Shown one piece after another: positions 1 through 10,343 of a DNA stretch of 64,000 nucleotides (position 1 is the stretch's first letter; every line of letters starts with the position of its first letter). The notes beneath the pieces were generated by a model. It did not search any database. It was given only the letters and a program-made list of their open reading frames with translations, and was not told the origin of the DNA. The stretch comes from Aspergillus flavus (taxonomy: Eukaryota > Ascomycota > Eurotiomycetes > Eurotiales > Aspergillaceae): NCBI RefSeq assembly GCF_009017415.1, contig NC_092406.1, forward strand, positions 496,001-560,000, in the 5' to 3' direction. The translations under genes and the position numbers were made by a program.

Positions 1-679
1 TAGAGCTAATCTCATACTGGCGCTCCTGGGACCACTGCCCGGGCACTTGATCTCTCTGCGACTGGGCCAAAAATTCTTCGCTGGCAAAGCTCTGGATATG
101 AGACAGATCACGGACTTTGATGCGACTCGGGGAGTTCGCTTCTGAGCCACCCAGCGACCGCAGAGACTGATGTGTCGGCTTCAGCCGAGGTGAAGCGGGA
201 GATGAGTGGCTCTCCCGGTGAGAACCGGTGATCGGCGCTGCTGCAGCCTGGTTGGTACTCACATGTTGGGAGCGATGGAACGCGGGGTAAGTGGAAGAGT
301 CGGCATAAGGCACATGGGTGGAACTCATTGAGGGAGGCTGGGTGTATGTCGATCCCGGCGTGGCTGAAGATTCTCGCGTGGACGGTTGAGAGGGTGTGTG
401 AGATGACCGGTTGATATAGGCAGGCACATCATGCGAAGAGTGGGAGTGCAGACGAGCAGAGGCGGCGGCGGACGTTGATGGCGGGGCTGTGGAGGAAGTG
501 GGGGTGGTATTGGTCGACGTGGACCTGGAACTGCCGGTGTCCAAGTGAGATGATGGGTGAGAAGTTTGATGGGATGAAGGTCGATAGACGGATTCCGAGG
601 GAGTGATGGCGCCTCCCAGCATGGTGTAGGAGCTGTCAATGTGATCCGACCGCGGATGGTTGAGGAGAACTGATCCCAT
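1..679 (-). CDS. Ser/Thr/Pro-rich protein of unknown function, N-terminal part (runs off left edge)
   Basis: From an ATG at 677-679 the minus strand is open without a stop to the first base of the window, about 226 codons. The protein starts MGSVLLNHPRSDHIDSS and is then rich in Ser, Thr, Pro, His and Ala (a low-complexity, probably disordered N-terminus). Near the window edge it becomes more ordered and charged, with the stretch IKVRDLSHIQSFASEEFLAQ. Such an N-terminus is common in fungal regulators and signalling proteins, but no domain is visible and I do not recognise the family. A competing frame over 325-684 has no ATG and is a shadow. The 3' part and any introns lie outside the window. 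Confidence 0.6.
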   Translation of the reverse strand, partial: MGSVLLNHPRSDHIDSSYTMLGGAITPSESVYRPSSHQTSHPSSHLDTGSSRSTSTNTTPTSSTAPPSTSAAASARLHSHSSHDVPAYINRSSHTPSQPSTRESSATPGSTYTQPPSMSSTHVPYADSSTYPAFHRSQHVSTNQAAAAPITGSHRESHSSPASPRLKPTHQSLRSLGGSEANSPSRIKVRDLSHIQSFASEEFLAQSQRDQVPGQWSQERQYEISS

Positions 680-2280
680 GTCAAGGCGTCTGGGCGACGG
701 CTAAAACAGGCGGTGGTCTATGCTAAAAAGCCAAGGGCCGAGAAGCTGCAGAAGTCAGCGACAGAGCCCGTTGGAGCAGCATACGAGGTGAGGGGTCATT
801 GAGTTCGACAGATCGGATAAGGGTAATCATTCAGAGGGAGGACTCAAGATGAATGAGTTTGATTTAATAGGGAAAAAAGGGAAATGAATAAACAAGGAAT
901 GAGAGGCGAAGAAATCAAGTTGTTGTACAGGAGAAAGAAAGGCCGGGTGAGGGATCAGATACACTTAATTGATGGGTCGATTTGATTCTCGAAGAAGAAA
1001 TGAATTGAGCCTAGATCAATATCAGGTGAGAGAGCGCTTTAGTGAACCCAACCCAGGCTGTCAGCGGGAAGGGAATCACAGCCGATAATCAAAGACAGGC
1101 AACTCCATTGCGCTCGATCAATGAGAGAAGGGGGGATGAACTCCGAATTGAATTGAATTAAAGGCAAATTAAAAAGAGCCCCCAAAACAACGGGTGGAGG
1201 AGCAACTGGGGAAAGAGAGGAAGGGGGGGCAAGTGGTCGAGGGAGAGTATGCGTGGCGAAAGGAAGAGGTGATCAAGTCCAGAATGAGAGGATCAGAGGT
1301 GCAATCGATCAGTGACTTCGAAGGGCCCACCGGGCGAGCAGCACTCTCGACCACAACCACTCATGCAAGTTTTATTTAGTCTTTGAACTTGCTTCAAAAT
1401 TTAAAAATAACCACTGACCTTTCAGCGTCGTCATTCCTCCTGCAAGGACAGAGAGTATAAAAACATACTCTTTCTTATTTATCCTATTCTTTAAGAATAG
1501 TCTCCGATCCTCCAATGTGGTACGCATCACCTGGAATGGAAAGGGTGGAACCTTTATCAGCGGGTGGTTGACCCTTACGACAAAGTCTAAGAGAAAGTAG
1601 TCAGAATTCAATTCTAGCCAAAGGGTACTATTACTGACTACTATGTACTACTACATACTTACAACGGCCCGGATCCTGATCGTCGACTGGATAGTCTCCA
1701 CGCATAGACCAATGACGAGTCTCCGGACGCGCAGGTGTGTGGATGAGCGAAGAACGATTGGCGGTGGCTTTGTGTCATAGTGCTCGACTGCTTGAATTCT
1801 ATCCCTCCTATTGCTCCAACCCAATTAGTATTGATATCATTTACGGATTGACCCTCTACTCCGGTTTTACCCCCCCGACATTGTTGTTTCCACCGAACCA
1901 TGTTTTGGGAAAATGCTGCCTTGTTACTTTTTGGATGATGGAAAGATTACTACAACAATCCAGAAAAGAAAATGAAAAGATACCAAAAATTTTTTAAAAT
2001 TAATTTAAATCGAAATATATATGCAGGGAAGAAGACTCAGCATATATCACTGCAAAATGAACTAATTAAATTCAAAAATGCTACTGTTCACGAGCAAGAG
2101 ATCACTTATTCTCTCGACTTGATATTGGTAGAGTTGGCTCTCACAGCTGGTATATTAATGCCCTCGCACAGGATCATAATGGTTCCTCTATCATGTTACT
2201 CAGATCGGAGGGTTCACAGCTAACCGCAGTCCAATAGAAAGGAAAGTCGACCAGATCATCATTCAATACGATTATATCCA
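680..2280. other. Intergenic, no gene seen
   Basis: This is the upstream side of the left-edge gene and the downstream side of the proteasome gene. The stretch 820-1260 is purine-rich on the plus strand, as expected of a pyrimidine-rich leader or promoter for the minus-strand gene. A short AT-rich patch lies at about 1970-2100. The short open frames here lack ATG starts, splice partners or recognisable sequence. Confidence 0.6.
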
Positions 2281-3220
2281 TCAGTTGGTGAAACCTGGCC
2301 CGGTGTAGTCCGTGTCGGGTAGGTAGAGATGTCTTTGAGCTCCTTTAGCCGTCAATACTACCAGTCGAATCACACCTCCCGAGCTTCCGTCCCATTTGAT
2401 AGCCTCTCGCAATGCTCCCCGAACAAAGTTAATGCCCTCCTCTTCTGTCATATTCTCTTTCCAGTTCGCATCACAGTAGCCGTAAATGTAGGTCGAACCA
2501 GATCCACCAATGGAATAAGGCTGCTTGTGTAGGGATCCGCCCAGCGGTATCGAATATACCTGACCGCCATGTCGGGGATCGTATCCGGCGATGATGATGC
2601 CAGCACTGCAGCCAGTCATGTTAGCGGTGATTCTTTGCTTCGAGCATAGAGAGCGCCTACCTCAGCATATCCTTGTTCTCATAGCACAGCTCCTGAAACA
2701 GCGACGCGGCAACCTGGGTGCTAGGGGCCTCATTGTTGGTAATCGAATACATGTTGAGGTGATAGGAGACAATGTCCGCCACGGCTTGCGTGTCTGCAGC
2801 AGATCCCGATCGACAGCACCAGATCGTATCATGAACCTGCGTCAATTTGTCCGTGACTCGATTGGCAATGTAAGCGCCCGTCGTTGTTCGGCTGTCGGCA
2901 CCTAATATAACACCATCTTTGAAGTTGATAGCCATACTAATCCTGGTCAACACACAATCTTAAAGCGTGGGGCTGGCCCTTTGAACTTACATCGAGGTAC
3001 CTAGGCTGTTTTGAAGGGAAACGTTAGCCAACATGTCAAAAAGACGGCATCATAGGTTAAGGTGACGCCATACTTGACCTCGCCGCTCTTCAGGTGGTTC
3101 ATATCAACATGAATACCATCTGTAATGAATCATCAGTCACTGCACTGCTGCACAACTCTTATCTCGATGGGGAACTATCCGACCTTCACCAAGCATCCCC
3201 GAGGCGCCGTGACCGACCAT
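2281..3220 (-). CDS. PRE3: 20S proteasome subunit beta-1 (caspase-like, PRE3 type)
   Basis: Exons on the minus strand: 3184-3220, 3074-3119, 2991-3005, 2661-2936, 2281-2605 (699 nt, 232 residues), closing exactly in frame. Beta-1 carries the post-acidic (caspase-like) peptidase activity of the 20S core. The propeptide starts [12 protein letters not shown]. The processing site LG|TSIMAINF gives the N-terminal catalytic Thr, followed by the family block [20 protein letters not shown] with the conserved Asp, then [14 protein letters not shown] and the C-terminal [16 protein letters not shown]. Length fits the family. The third exon is only 15 nt and encodes the residues around the autocleavage bond. 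The gene diverges from the BEM46-type gene across about 520 bp. Identity is certain; the exact first ATG is less so. Confidence 0.95.
2991..3005 (-). other. 15-nt microexon carrying the proteasome catalytic Thr
   Basis: On the minus strand the 15 nt are bounded by an acceptor (AAACAG) and a perfect donor (GTAAGT). Joined as AA|C CTA GGT ACC TCG AT|T they read N-L-G-T-S-I, which exactly supplies the conserved beta-1 cleavage sequence that neither flanking exon contains. Confidence 0.85.
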
Positions 3221-3739
3221 ATTGGCTGATGAAGAAAGTATAGTGGGACTTCGTGAAAACGTGGAACGTAGCTCGCGATGATGCACAACCAACGGCCGGT
3301 ATACGTCGGTTGATAGGACGGTGAGCTAAGGGTGTATTGAAATCGTAAGGGCTGATGGAAGGAGGAGAGATGATGTGATAATAGAATGAATATCCAGAAG
3401 AGCTCTGACGGAGCTCAAGGCAGGCGAACGCGTTACGTTGGCAGCTGAAGCTGGTTCCGCCGGGCGGTGAGTAGGAGCAACAATTCCATTGGCCAGATGC
3501 TGCCTCCCCGCAAGCCTCCTGAACAACTTCCCCCAGCCATGAGTTCCGGCTCAAAGATACGCCATCGTTTACCGGCTCTAGAGCTATTGAAACCCGTTTC
3601 CAAAGCTCCTCCCTGAAAGCTTGGGCCCCGGTTATTTTCCTTACTATCTCCTTACCTCTTTTAGACTTTCGAACTACGTCGTGTCTCAGTTCTATCGAAT
3701 ACTCAAGACAGCACGTCCACATCTACCCGTACAACTATA
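3221..3739. promoter_or_regulatory. Shared divergent promoter region
   Basis: About 520 bp separate the two divergent starts (proteasome beta-1 on minus, BEM46-type hydrolase on plus), so both promoters must lie here or inside the genes. No PACE-like proteasome box (GGTGGCAAA) was recognised by eye. Short frames crossing this stretch are shadows. Confidence 0.4.
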
Positions 3740-4872
3740 ATGTCCGAGTCTCCGCCGCCCCCACCGTCTTGGAGCATCACCAACATGGCCAACAGCGCCG
3801 CTCAGTACCTAAGGCTGCCGGTTTTGGCATCATCTGGTTTGGCAGTTGTTGCCAGTGGTCTTTTGTATTTCAAACAAAAGTTAGTACTATCCAATTCGTG
3901 TGCTCGTTTGGTAGTGTCGTATATCCATAAGGCGCATGAGTTAGAAGTTGACCACGTGTGCAGTGAGTTGATCTATCCTCGCAATGTTCCTACCGATGCG
4001 CGCACCTTTGTACCGAAGCCCCGACAGTTTGGGGTCAACAATTACGAAGAACTCCAGATTCCTACGCCGGATGGCGAATCATTACATGCCCTCTTCCTTC
4101 GTCCCTCTAAGAAAGGTCTTGCCGGTGATATTACTGTCTTGATGTTCCATGGAAATGCCGGGAATATTGGTCATCGGATTCCGATTGCAAGGGTCTTGCT
4201 TGATATACTAGGTTGCAATGTGCTTATGCTGGAGTATCGCGGCTACGGGCTCTCGACCGGCGTCCCGGACGAAGCAGGGCTAAAAATTGATGCCCAAACT
4301 GGACTCGACTATATCCGACAACGAGCAGAGACTAGCAATAACAAGGTTATAGTTTACGGGCAAAGTCTAGGAGGAGCGGTCGCGATCAATCTTGTGGCTG
4401 AGAACCAAGATAAGGGTGACATTGGAGGCCTAATCCTTGAAAATACTTTTTTGAGTATTCGCAAGCTGATTCCGACGTATGTTCGCTACCATCTACGTCA
4501 CATCACTCACCTGCGCTAACTTGTATGTAGGGTTTTTCCTCCCGCCCGGTACCTTGCTCGCTTTTGTCACCAATATTGGACTAGTGAAGAGGTCCTACCC
4601 AAAATCACTAAAGTCCCCATTCTGTTCCTTAGCGGATTGAAGGACGAAATCGTCCCGTAGGTTTCCTCGTGATTAAGGCCTCCAGGAAACAGAACTGACA
4701 CAAGACCGTGTATAGCCCATCAAATATGACTCAGCTCTTTGCTATTTGCCAATCGGAACGCAAAGTATGGCGCACTTTGCCGAACGGTGCCCACAATGAC
4801 AGCGTTGCTGAACCAGGCTACTTCGAGCATATTCATTCCTTTATCAAGGAAGAAGTCATCGATCAGGACTGA
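3740..4872 (+). CDS. BEM46-family alpha/beta hydrolase (membrane anchored)
   Basis: Exons 3740-3879, 3964-4476, 4531-4656, 4716-4872 (936 nt, 311 residues). The first intron (84 nt, GTTAGT..GTGCAG) is a multiple of three without stops, so an unspliced reading stays open. Removing it restores the family sequence YFKQNELIYPRNVP. A hydrophobic N-terminal anchor (LPVLASSGLAVVASGLLYF) is followed by an alpha/beta hydrolase fold. Visible elements are FHGNAGNIGHR (oxyanion region), YGQSLGG (nucleophile Ser), LKDEIVPPSNM (acid) and NGAHND (catalytic His). BEM46 proteins sit at ER/plasma membrane sites and affect polarity and hyphal growth; the substrate is unknown. Length and motif order match the family. 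Confidence 0.92.
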
Positions 4873-5799
4873 TAGATGCTCGCCTCCTGCATGGATGACC
4901 TACCGTCTTAGGCCAAGTTCGGTATGCGGGCTTTTGCTGTTGGCCTCTTCTACTCTACACAACCCCTTTTCCCCTTTACCGTCTTCTAATATCTCTTGAG
5001 CCTGTTACAAAAGAAGAGCCCTGGGGTCTTTTTCAACGATTCAAAGGTGACTGCAGGCAGTGCTGCCCTTGCTGCCGCGATAGATTAACGATTAATTCTT
5101 ATTCCGCCAAACCCTTTCCTGGCTCGCCTATGCCAGGTCTTGTTCATATTTCAGCTCTTCTTCTATTCCGTTGTTTGGTGCGTGATGCCCTAGGCATTGA
5201 CATGTTGTATTCATACAGGTTATGTTCGGCGAAACTTATGCGCTTACGATGTTTTCCTTTTGTGTTCTTTGCTTTGCTTTTGTTTTCGTTTCTTTTTCTT
5301 TGTCCCTGGATTTTATATGGACGTTATATCCTATCAGCTTTGACATTTGTAGGGCGGCTGGGTTGGAAGGTTGGCTATCTATCTCACAGCCATAAGACCC
5401 CGTTGATGGTCTCACGAACGCCCAACTTGCTAATTTTCGATATACAATATTTCTAGACCCTATTACCTGATTAATAAAATGACTATTTTATTGTGAAGTT
5501 AATTTGGCCTTCCGTGTCTTTCATTCTTCTTCATGCTTACCTTCAATTTTCCCGTTAAGCCGCCGCTCAAGAAACCACTATTGCTAAATCATATGTCGAC
5601 ACGTTTTCCAAAATTCTAAGATTCAAAAACAGCCTCACCCCTGGGCCAAAGCTCACAGAGTGTTGATGACTATAATGAGTATCATAACTGATGCCATCTA
5701 TCGTACATAGTATTGCTGTATTCTAGGTCTATCCCAAAAACAGAACAATATAAAGATGTTAAAAGTAATACAACGCTAGAATCAAAATATAAACACAAT
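4873..5799. other. Intergenic between convergent genes
   Basis: This holds the 3' regions of the BEM46-type gene and of ATP11, which converge. An AATAAAATG-type signal lies near 5473. The stretch 5130-5456 is open but T-rich and has no recognisable protein sequence; I see no gene. Confidence 0.6.
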
Positions 5800-6889
5800 C
5801 TACAACTTCTCCGCCTCCTCCAACAACGCTTCGAGCTTGAAGACATTGGTATCTCCCTTAGTGAACGAGCGCAGCAGCTCGCCCTTGCGTCCACTAGCCT
5901 GGCCACCGAAATCATAGAAGCGCTGAACACAGCTAACCAACCAGGTCGCGTCAGTCGAGGTAATACCCGAGTTTGGCATAATCTGACCATGCATGAGGAC
6001 CAGACCCTTCTCATCGGCTAGATCAAGGTGGTGCGTGATAGTGGTATGGGGCTGGGCGTAGGAGCCATGCAACTGGTACGCGGCGAGCTGGGTGAAGATG
6101 ACAGTGGAGGTGTGAGAGGTAGCCAAGGGTCCGGAGGTGACTGTCGGAGCGGCGGGATGGAATGCCCACTGCAGGAAATGGATTTCTGCGCCGGCACCGG
6201 CGGCTTCATCGCCCTGCTGCTCGGGTTGGTCGGCCTCGGGTTGCGTGCGGGGCAGGGGGAGGACGAATTGGGGGTTTTGGCGAGCGGCCGAGGCAATGCG
6301 CTGGTATGTTTCTACCGGGATGACGGCGCAGACGGAGTGTGGGTTGCTAGCATGGCGGAGACGCCAGATCGCCTCGATCTCCTTTGGTGGGAGGTCGAGG
6401 ACTTTCTCGACGTCGATGAAGGAGCTGAGGGGCTTGATGCCTGTGGAGGATTTGCCGGAGGCTTCAGATGCGGCATTGGCTTGGGGGGAAGGTGGCGGGG
6501 GAGGAGGATGAGTTGCGGATGTTGATGGAGAGGGTGTAGGTTTGGAGGGTTCTGGGGTGACGATGGTGGACGCTTTGCGACGGAAGTCATCGATCTTCTC
6601 TTTGTAGGCGTCTTTCAGGGATTCGACGGATCCGTGTCCTTCTCTGTTATCGCATGTTAGCGACAGAATGAGATTGTAGATAGCGCTGAGTGATCCTGTG
6701 GAATACTGACTGTTGAGCTTTCTGATCCAGCTTGTTCCGGTATCTGTCCAACACCAGCTTTGGATCATGATGCGTGGCGAGGAACCGGACATCGTGCACC
6801 TGCGCCCATCGTCTTTGTTGGACCCGCAGGAAAGGTGTCCTAGTATTCCGGATCAAGGATTGAAAAGTAGAAGGCCTCAGAAACGCCAT
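5800..6889 (-). CDS. ATP11: Mitochondrial F1-ATPase assembly factor ATP11
   Basis: Exons 6711-6889 and 5800-6643 on the minus strand (1023 nt, 340 residues), with an intron bounded by GTCAGT..ACAG. ATP11 is a mitochondrial matrix chaperone that binds free F1 beta subunit during ATP synthase assembly. The N-terminus MAFLRPSTFQSLIRNTR is basic and Ser/Thr-rich, as expected of a presequence. The stretch DRYRNKLDQKAQQEG followed by SLKDAYKEKI is the family's coiled start. After a Pro/Ser linker, the C-terminal domain shows PLSSFIDVEKVLDL, EIEAIWRLRH, FLQWAFHP, HHLDLADEKGLVLMHGQI and VQRFYDF. Start and length fit. It converges with the BEM46-type gene. Confidence 0.93.
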
Positions 6890-8273
6890 TTTCTAGTCTT
6901 TCAGTATATCTTGGGACCCGCGAGCGGAGGATGGAAAAGTTGCGGAAACCGTAACGGATTTAGTGACGGAGTATGCAAAAGTATCAAATCTTCAGTTCTT
7001 GGCATAGTTTTTATTCTCGCACGCAATACGTCAAAAATGGCCTGTTTCTAAATGCCTATAACTTCACCAATTTTTAATTTTTTAAGCTCTAATTAAAATT
7101 TTAATCCAAGTACTACCAAACGTATAGAAAGTCTGCGCTAGCAGCTACTTTTGTTGCTCACCTCTGTAGATTGTGGAGTACTTACAATTACTATTGCGCC
7201 TATTCAAGTCACACCTACCAAGCACGTAGTGTATATGTATAGCCTTTACACTGAATACCATTGGGCTGACCTCTACAGCATCGATACCGTGGTGGGAACA
7301 CATTATCGGGAGGCCATACATACCCCATATTTCAGGCTTTCAGAGACGTATGATGTCCGTCCGGCGCATAGACTTCCCTGATATAGTGCACTAAAATTAG
7401 AAGTTATAGTATAATTCTATCACACATGGTATGTACGTCTAGACCCTAAGTTCCCCTAAGATATATATTGTTCAAAAGAGCTGTTATGCCCAAGCACTTC
7501 GCCGGCACATGGATTCTCTCAAACTACTCCTGCTCAAAATATACTATACTAATTCAAACTGCACTTGTAGTACAGAATTTTCAGGCGTCTTCTAGCCCTA
7601 TACCCCTCGGGGTTGACTAGACCACCCAGGCTAGAACGTGTCCAGATCTGTCACTATGAGACTGAGAACAATGGAGAATGGCTAGAGCTCTGCACTGAAA
7701 CTATATGCACAGGCCAATCCAAGACATTAACGGTTTAACTTCCATGAGCTGGAATTCAGCGGACAGCCGGGGCTGAGAAATCCAGGGAAATCGAACTCAA
7801 TCGGAAGGTTCATCCTCGCTTAAGTATGACCGGACACTCCATACTCCACTACCGATCGTACGACCCCTGGACCCTAATTACCAGAGTGGGTCTTAAAGCC
7901 TTGGGAGTTGTTACGGCTAAAATTCCTGAATATCCTACCAGGATTGGAGGATAAATTATATTGTACCTAATTTATCTAAGAACTAGTTAAATGAACGAAC
8001 TGGGTTTAACTTTTTCACATGCATTATATTTTACTCGGTAATCCAATAAAGAAAGAAGGTGTGTTTGCTGTTAGAATATGCTGCACTTGATTAAAATCAA
8101 ACGCCGACTGCTCCGTAACGTCCATGGTTTTGTCATCGACTCATCGTCATCTACAACACCTCTAGCTCAGCTTCAACCATCCAGGAGCTAGGGTAAGAAT
8201 AACGAAGCTAGATATTCATGTAGGGATGGGACAACAATATATAATAAATTTTGATAGAAACATAATTTGAATT
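6890..8273. other. Intergenic, AT-leaning, no gene seen
   Basis: This holds the ATP11 promoter side and the 3' flank of the rhodopsin-domain gene. The stretch 7060-8270 is AT-leaning with many stops in every frame. I see no repeat borders, terminal inverted repeats or decayed transposase motifs. Confidence 0.5.
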
Positions 8274-9678
8274 CTATCCTCTAGGTCGAATCATTACCCA
8301 TGAATATCGCGGCTCCTGTCGGGTCCCGTTCAGGCTCTGTAGCGATATGCTGTCGCCCTTCACCAGTCCTTGGCCATGTATAGATACCAATGGGCTCTCG
8401 TGCAAGGGATTTACGTCGAGGGGCCACTTGTCCGTCTCCCCGGTGACGTTCTCCCCAAGTCTCGAGAAGCCATCACCTATTTTCGCCTTGACATTGCTAG
8501 CGGTGTACCGGTGACCTCGAGTCTTGGAGGAGTGTTTGCTCACTAGTTTGCGTGGTAGAATCCGAACAATTAACGGCCAGATAGAAGGGAGACAAGCCGA
8601 AATGATAATGATGCCTGCCTCCAGTACGGTCCAGATACCTAGATTGACTGATGCCCCTGTCCAATAATATTAGCGACGACCGAAGAATGGCAACTGAGTG
8701 AATATGCTTGAAAACTTACAAGTCGGGTCAGTGAGAGCATTCTCCTGGAAGAAGATAGTCATGCGCAAAATGCTTGCGACGGTCCCCCTGCAGGAAAACT
8801 CGTGAGTCGACGACACCGGTGGCATTGATACCCAAAAAGTACTTACAATCCTCCAAGTAGGAAGACACCTGTCAGTGCGAGTTTCTGCGTCATTCGTGTA
8901 TGTAGCTTCCAGACAAACGGCAAGGGCATGACCAAGATCAAGACATCTGTCAGGATGTTCGGAGGCGAGACGTAGCGATAGAACGCCTGTTGATCAAAGC
9001 ACGATCCACCTTCGATGGTCTTATCCCATGCATACTGTACAGGGGAACATTGGAATATCGCGGCGAAAAAGACGCCGATCCCGTGGCCTAGGACAATAAA
9101 ACCAGCCGCATAGGCTATCATGCGGAACTTCGGTGTGCTGAAGATGCGGATATAAAAGAGAAGGATCGAAATCTTCGCCGGGGTCACCGTAAAAGGGAAG
9201 TCGAGAATTTGGTTTGCAACGAGTCCCTGGAATCTGGTTAACGGTCGCCTTGACGAGGCTCTTAGATAATGCCACCTTTTGAAGATTAACGAGTTTCTCG
9301 GGGGTCTGCATAACGTATTCGAGATGGTAGCCCAGCCCGCCAATCTTTAGCACTTTTCATAAGTCAGAGCGCGTTCTTGAGATTCGGAGTGACGATCGCT
9401 ATACGTACAGACTATATATAACGCTGATTGTCCTAGACTGGCAATCTATATGAAGGAAGACTAGTTAGTAACGTTAGACAGGGTGTCGTGTGCATAGGGA
9501 GAGCAACCAAAGAGGGTATAATCAGGTAGTCATCGACTGCGCAGGCGACTCTCTGTAAATAGCGGGCATAGAACCGGGCAGCGACCACCAGTATTTGGAC
9601 GACCCCAATGGCAATAGATACTCCCATGAGCGAGTCACCACAGTAAGCGACGTCCTTATTGCCCGATGACTCGCTCAT
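8274..9678 (-). CDS. Rhodopsin-domain integral membrane protein (PTH11-like/fungal rhodopsin-fold family)
   Basis: Exons on the minus strand: 9508-9678, 9409-9445, 9276-9352, 8847-9226, 8720-8787, 8274-8656 (1116 nt, 371 residues), closing in frame. About seven hydrophobic segments are visible. Family hallmarks are RFYARYLQRV followed by DDYLIIPSL, GLGYHLEYV, LLFYIRIF, FQCSPVQYAWDK, CFDQQAFYRYVSPPNILTDV (with the conserved Cys), LPLPFVWKLH and an EAGIIIISACLPSIWPL end segment. A long polar cytoplasmic tail follows. Family members are putative receptors and often flank secondary-metabolite genes. The gene is divergent from an O-methyltransferase, 665 bp apart. The ATG at 9676-9678 is used because the frame upstream has none. 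The first intron (donor GTTGCT) and the GTGGCA donor are weaker than the rest. Confidence 0.85.
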
Positions 9679-10343
9679 TGTTGCCGTAAAGACCAATTGG
9701 TGCCCCTAAACCTGTTCGAACAATGAAGCATGGCCCAGGTATCCAGCAACGCAGGTAAATGGGCCCTGCTCATGGTGGGATTCCCATAATTTTAAAGCAG
9801 GAACTCACAAGGTTACCTAATCTTCAATTTCACTACATTAATTGTTCAGGGCCAAGACTCGAACTGGCGCTCTGGCCACGGATCGCGATAGCGCCCAAGT
9901 GGGACCGACGATGGCATCGCACGTTAATCTAATGGGTTCCGGAGCTCCACATGGTCGTCGCGTGGGAAATTGGAACAGTAATCAACGTGCATCCTTCCTT
10001 GAAAGACCCAGCCCCCCGACTAAGACATTTCAGCCGGGGGAAATTCCGGCCACGGACGCATGCTCGCTTATCTGGGCCTTGGTCGGCGCATATTGTTCCC
10101 AGCAAAGAAATAAGTTCGCTCTTGCCTGGAAACGTATGTCCTCCGCGTGCATATCTCCACTGTTTTCTCGTTGGTGGGTCACCGTGGCATTCGGACTTTA
10201 AGTCTCAAAAGTCCAATGTCTCCCTCAGCCATGTCACGTATCTTTGTATCCCAAACCATCGTAGTTGGTCGTGGAAATTTTTGAGTCATCGCTCCTGTTC
10301 TCTTGAACACCCTAGGTTCCATACGGGAAGTTGATATTCTATA
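9679..10343. promoter_or_regulatory. Divergent promoter region, membrane protein / O-methyltransferase
   Basis: This 665-bp stretch separates two divergent starts and presumably contains both promoters. Plus-strand open frames at 9842-10334 overlap each other in different frames and have no recognisable sequence. I see no clear TATA box or regulator site. Confidence 0.4.

Noticed and set aside
325..684. 119-codon minus-strand frame (Pro/Arg-rich)
   Set aside because: It has no ATG start and is the shifted shadow of the Ser/Thr-rich frame that begins at 679 and stays open to the window edge.
3880..3963. Reading the first 84-nt intron of the BEM46-type gene as coding
   Set aside because: It is open in frame, but it interrupts the conserved YFKQNELIYPRNVP junction and has proper GT..AG borders.
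5130..5456. 108-codon plus-strand frame
   Set aside because: T-rich 3' flank between two convergent genes; no recognisable sequence or splice partner.
9838..9912. tRNA-like segment on the minus strand (GCCAGTTCGAGTCTTGGC)
   Set aside because: A T-arm-like hairpin with TTCGAGT is present, but no matching acceptor stem, D-arm or anticodon arm could be placed at tRNA distances.
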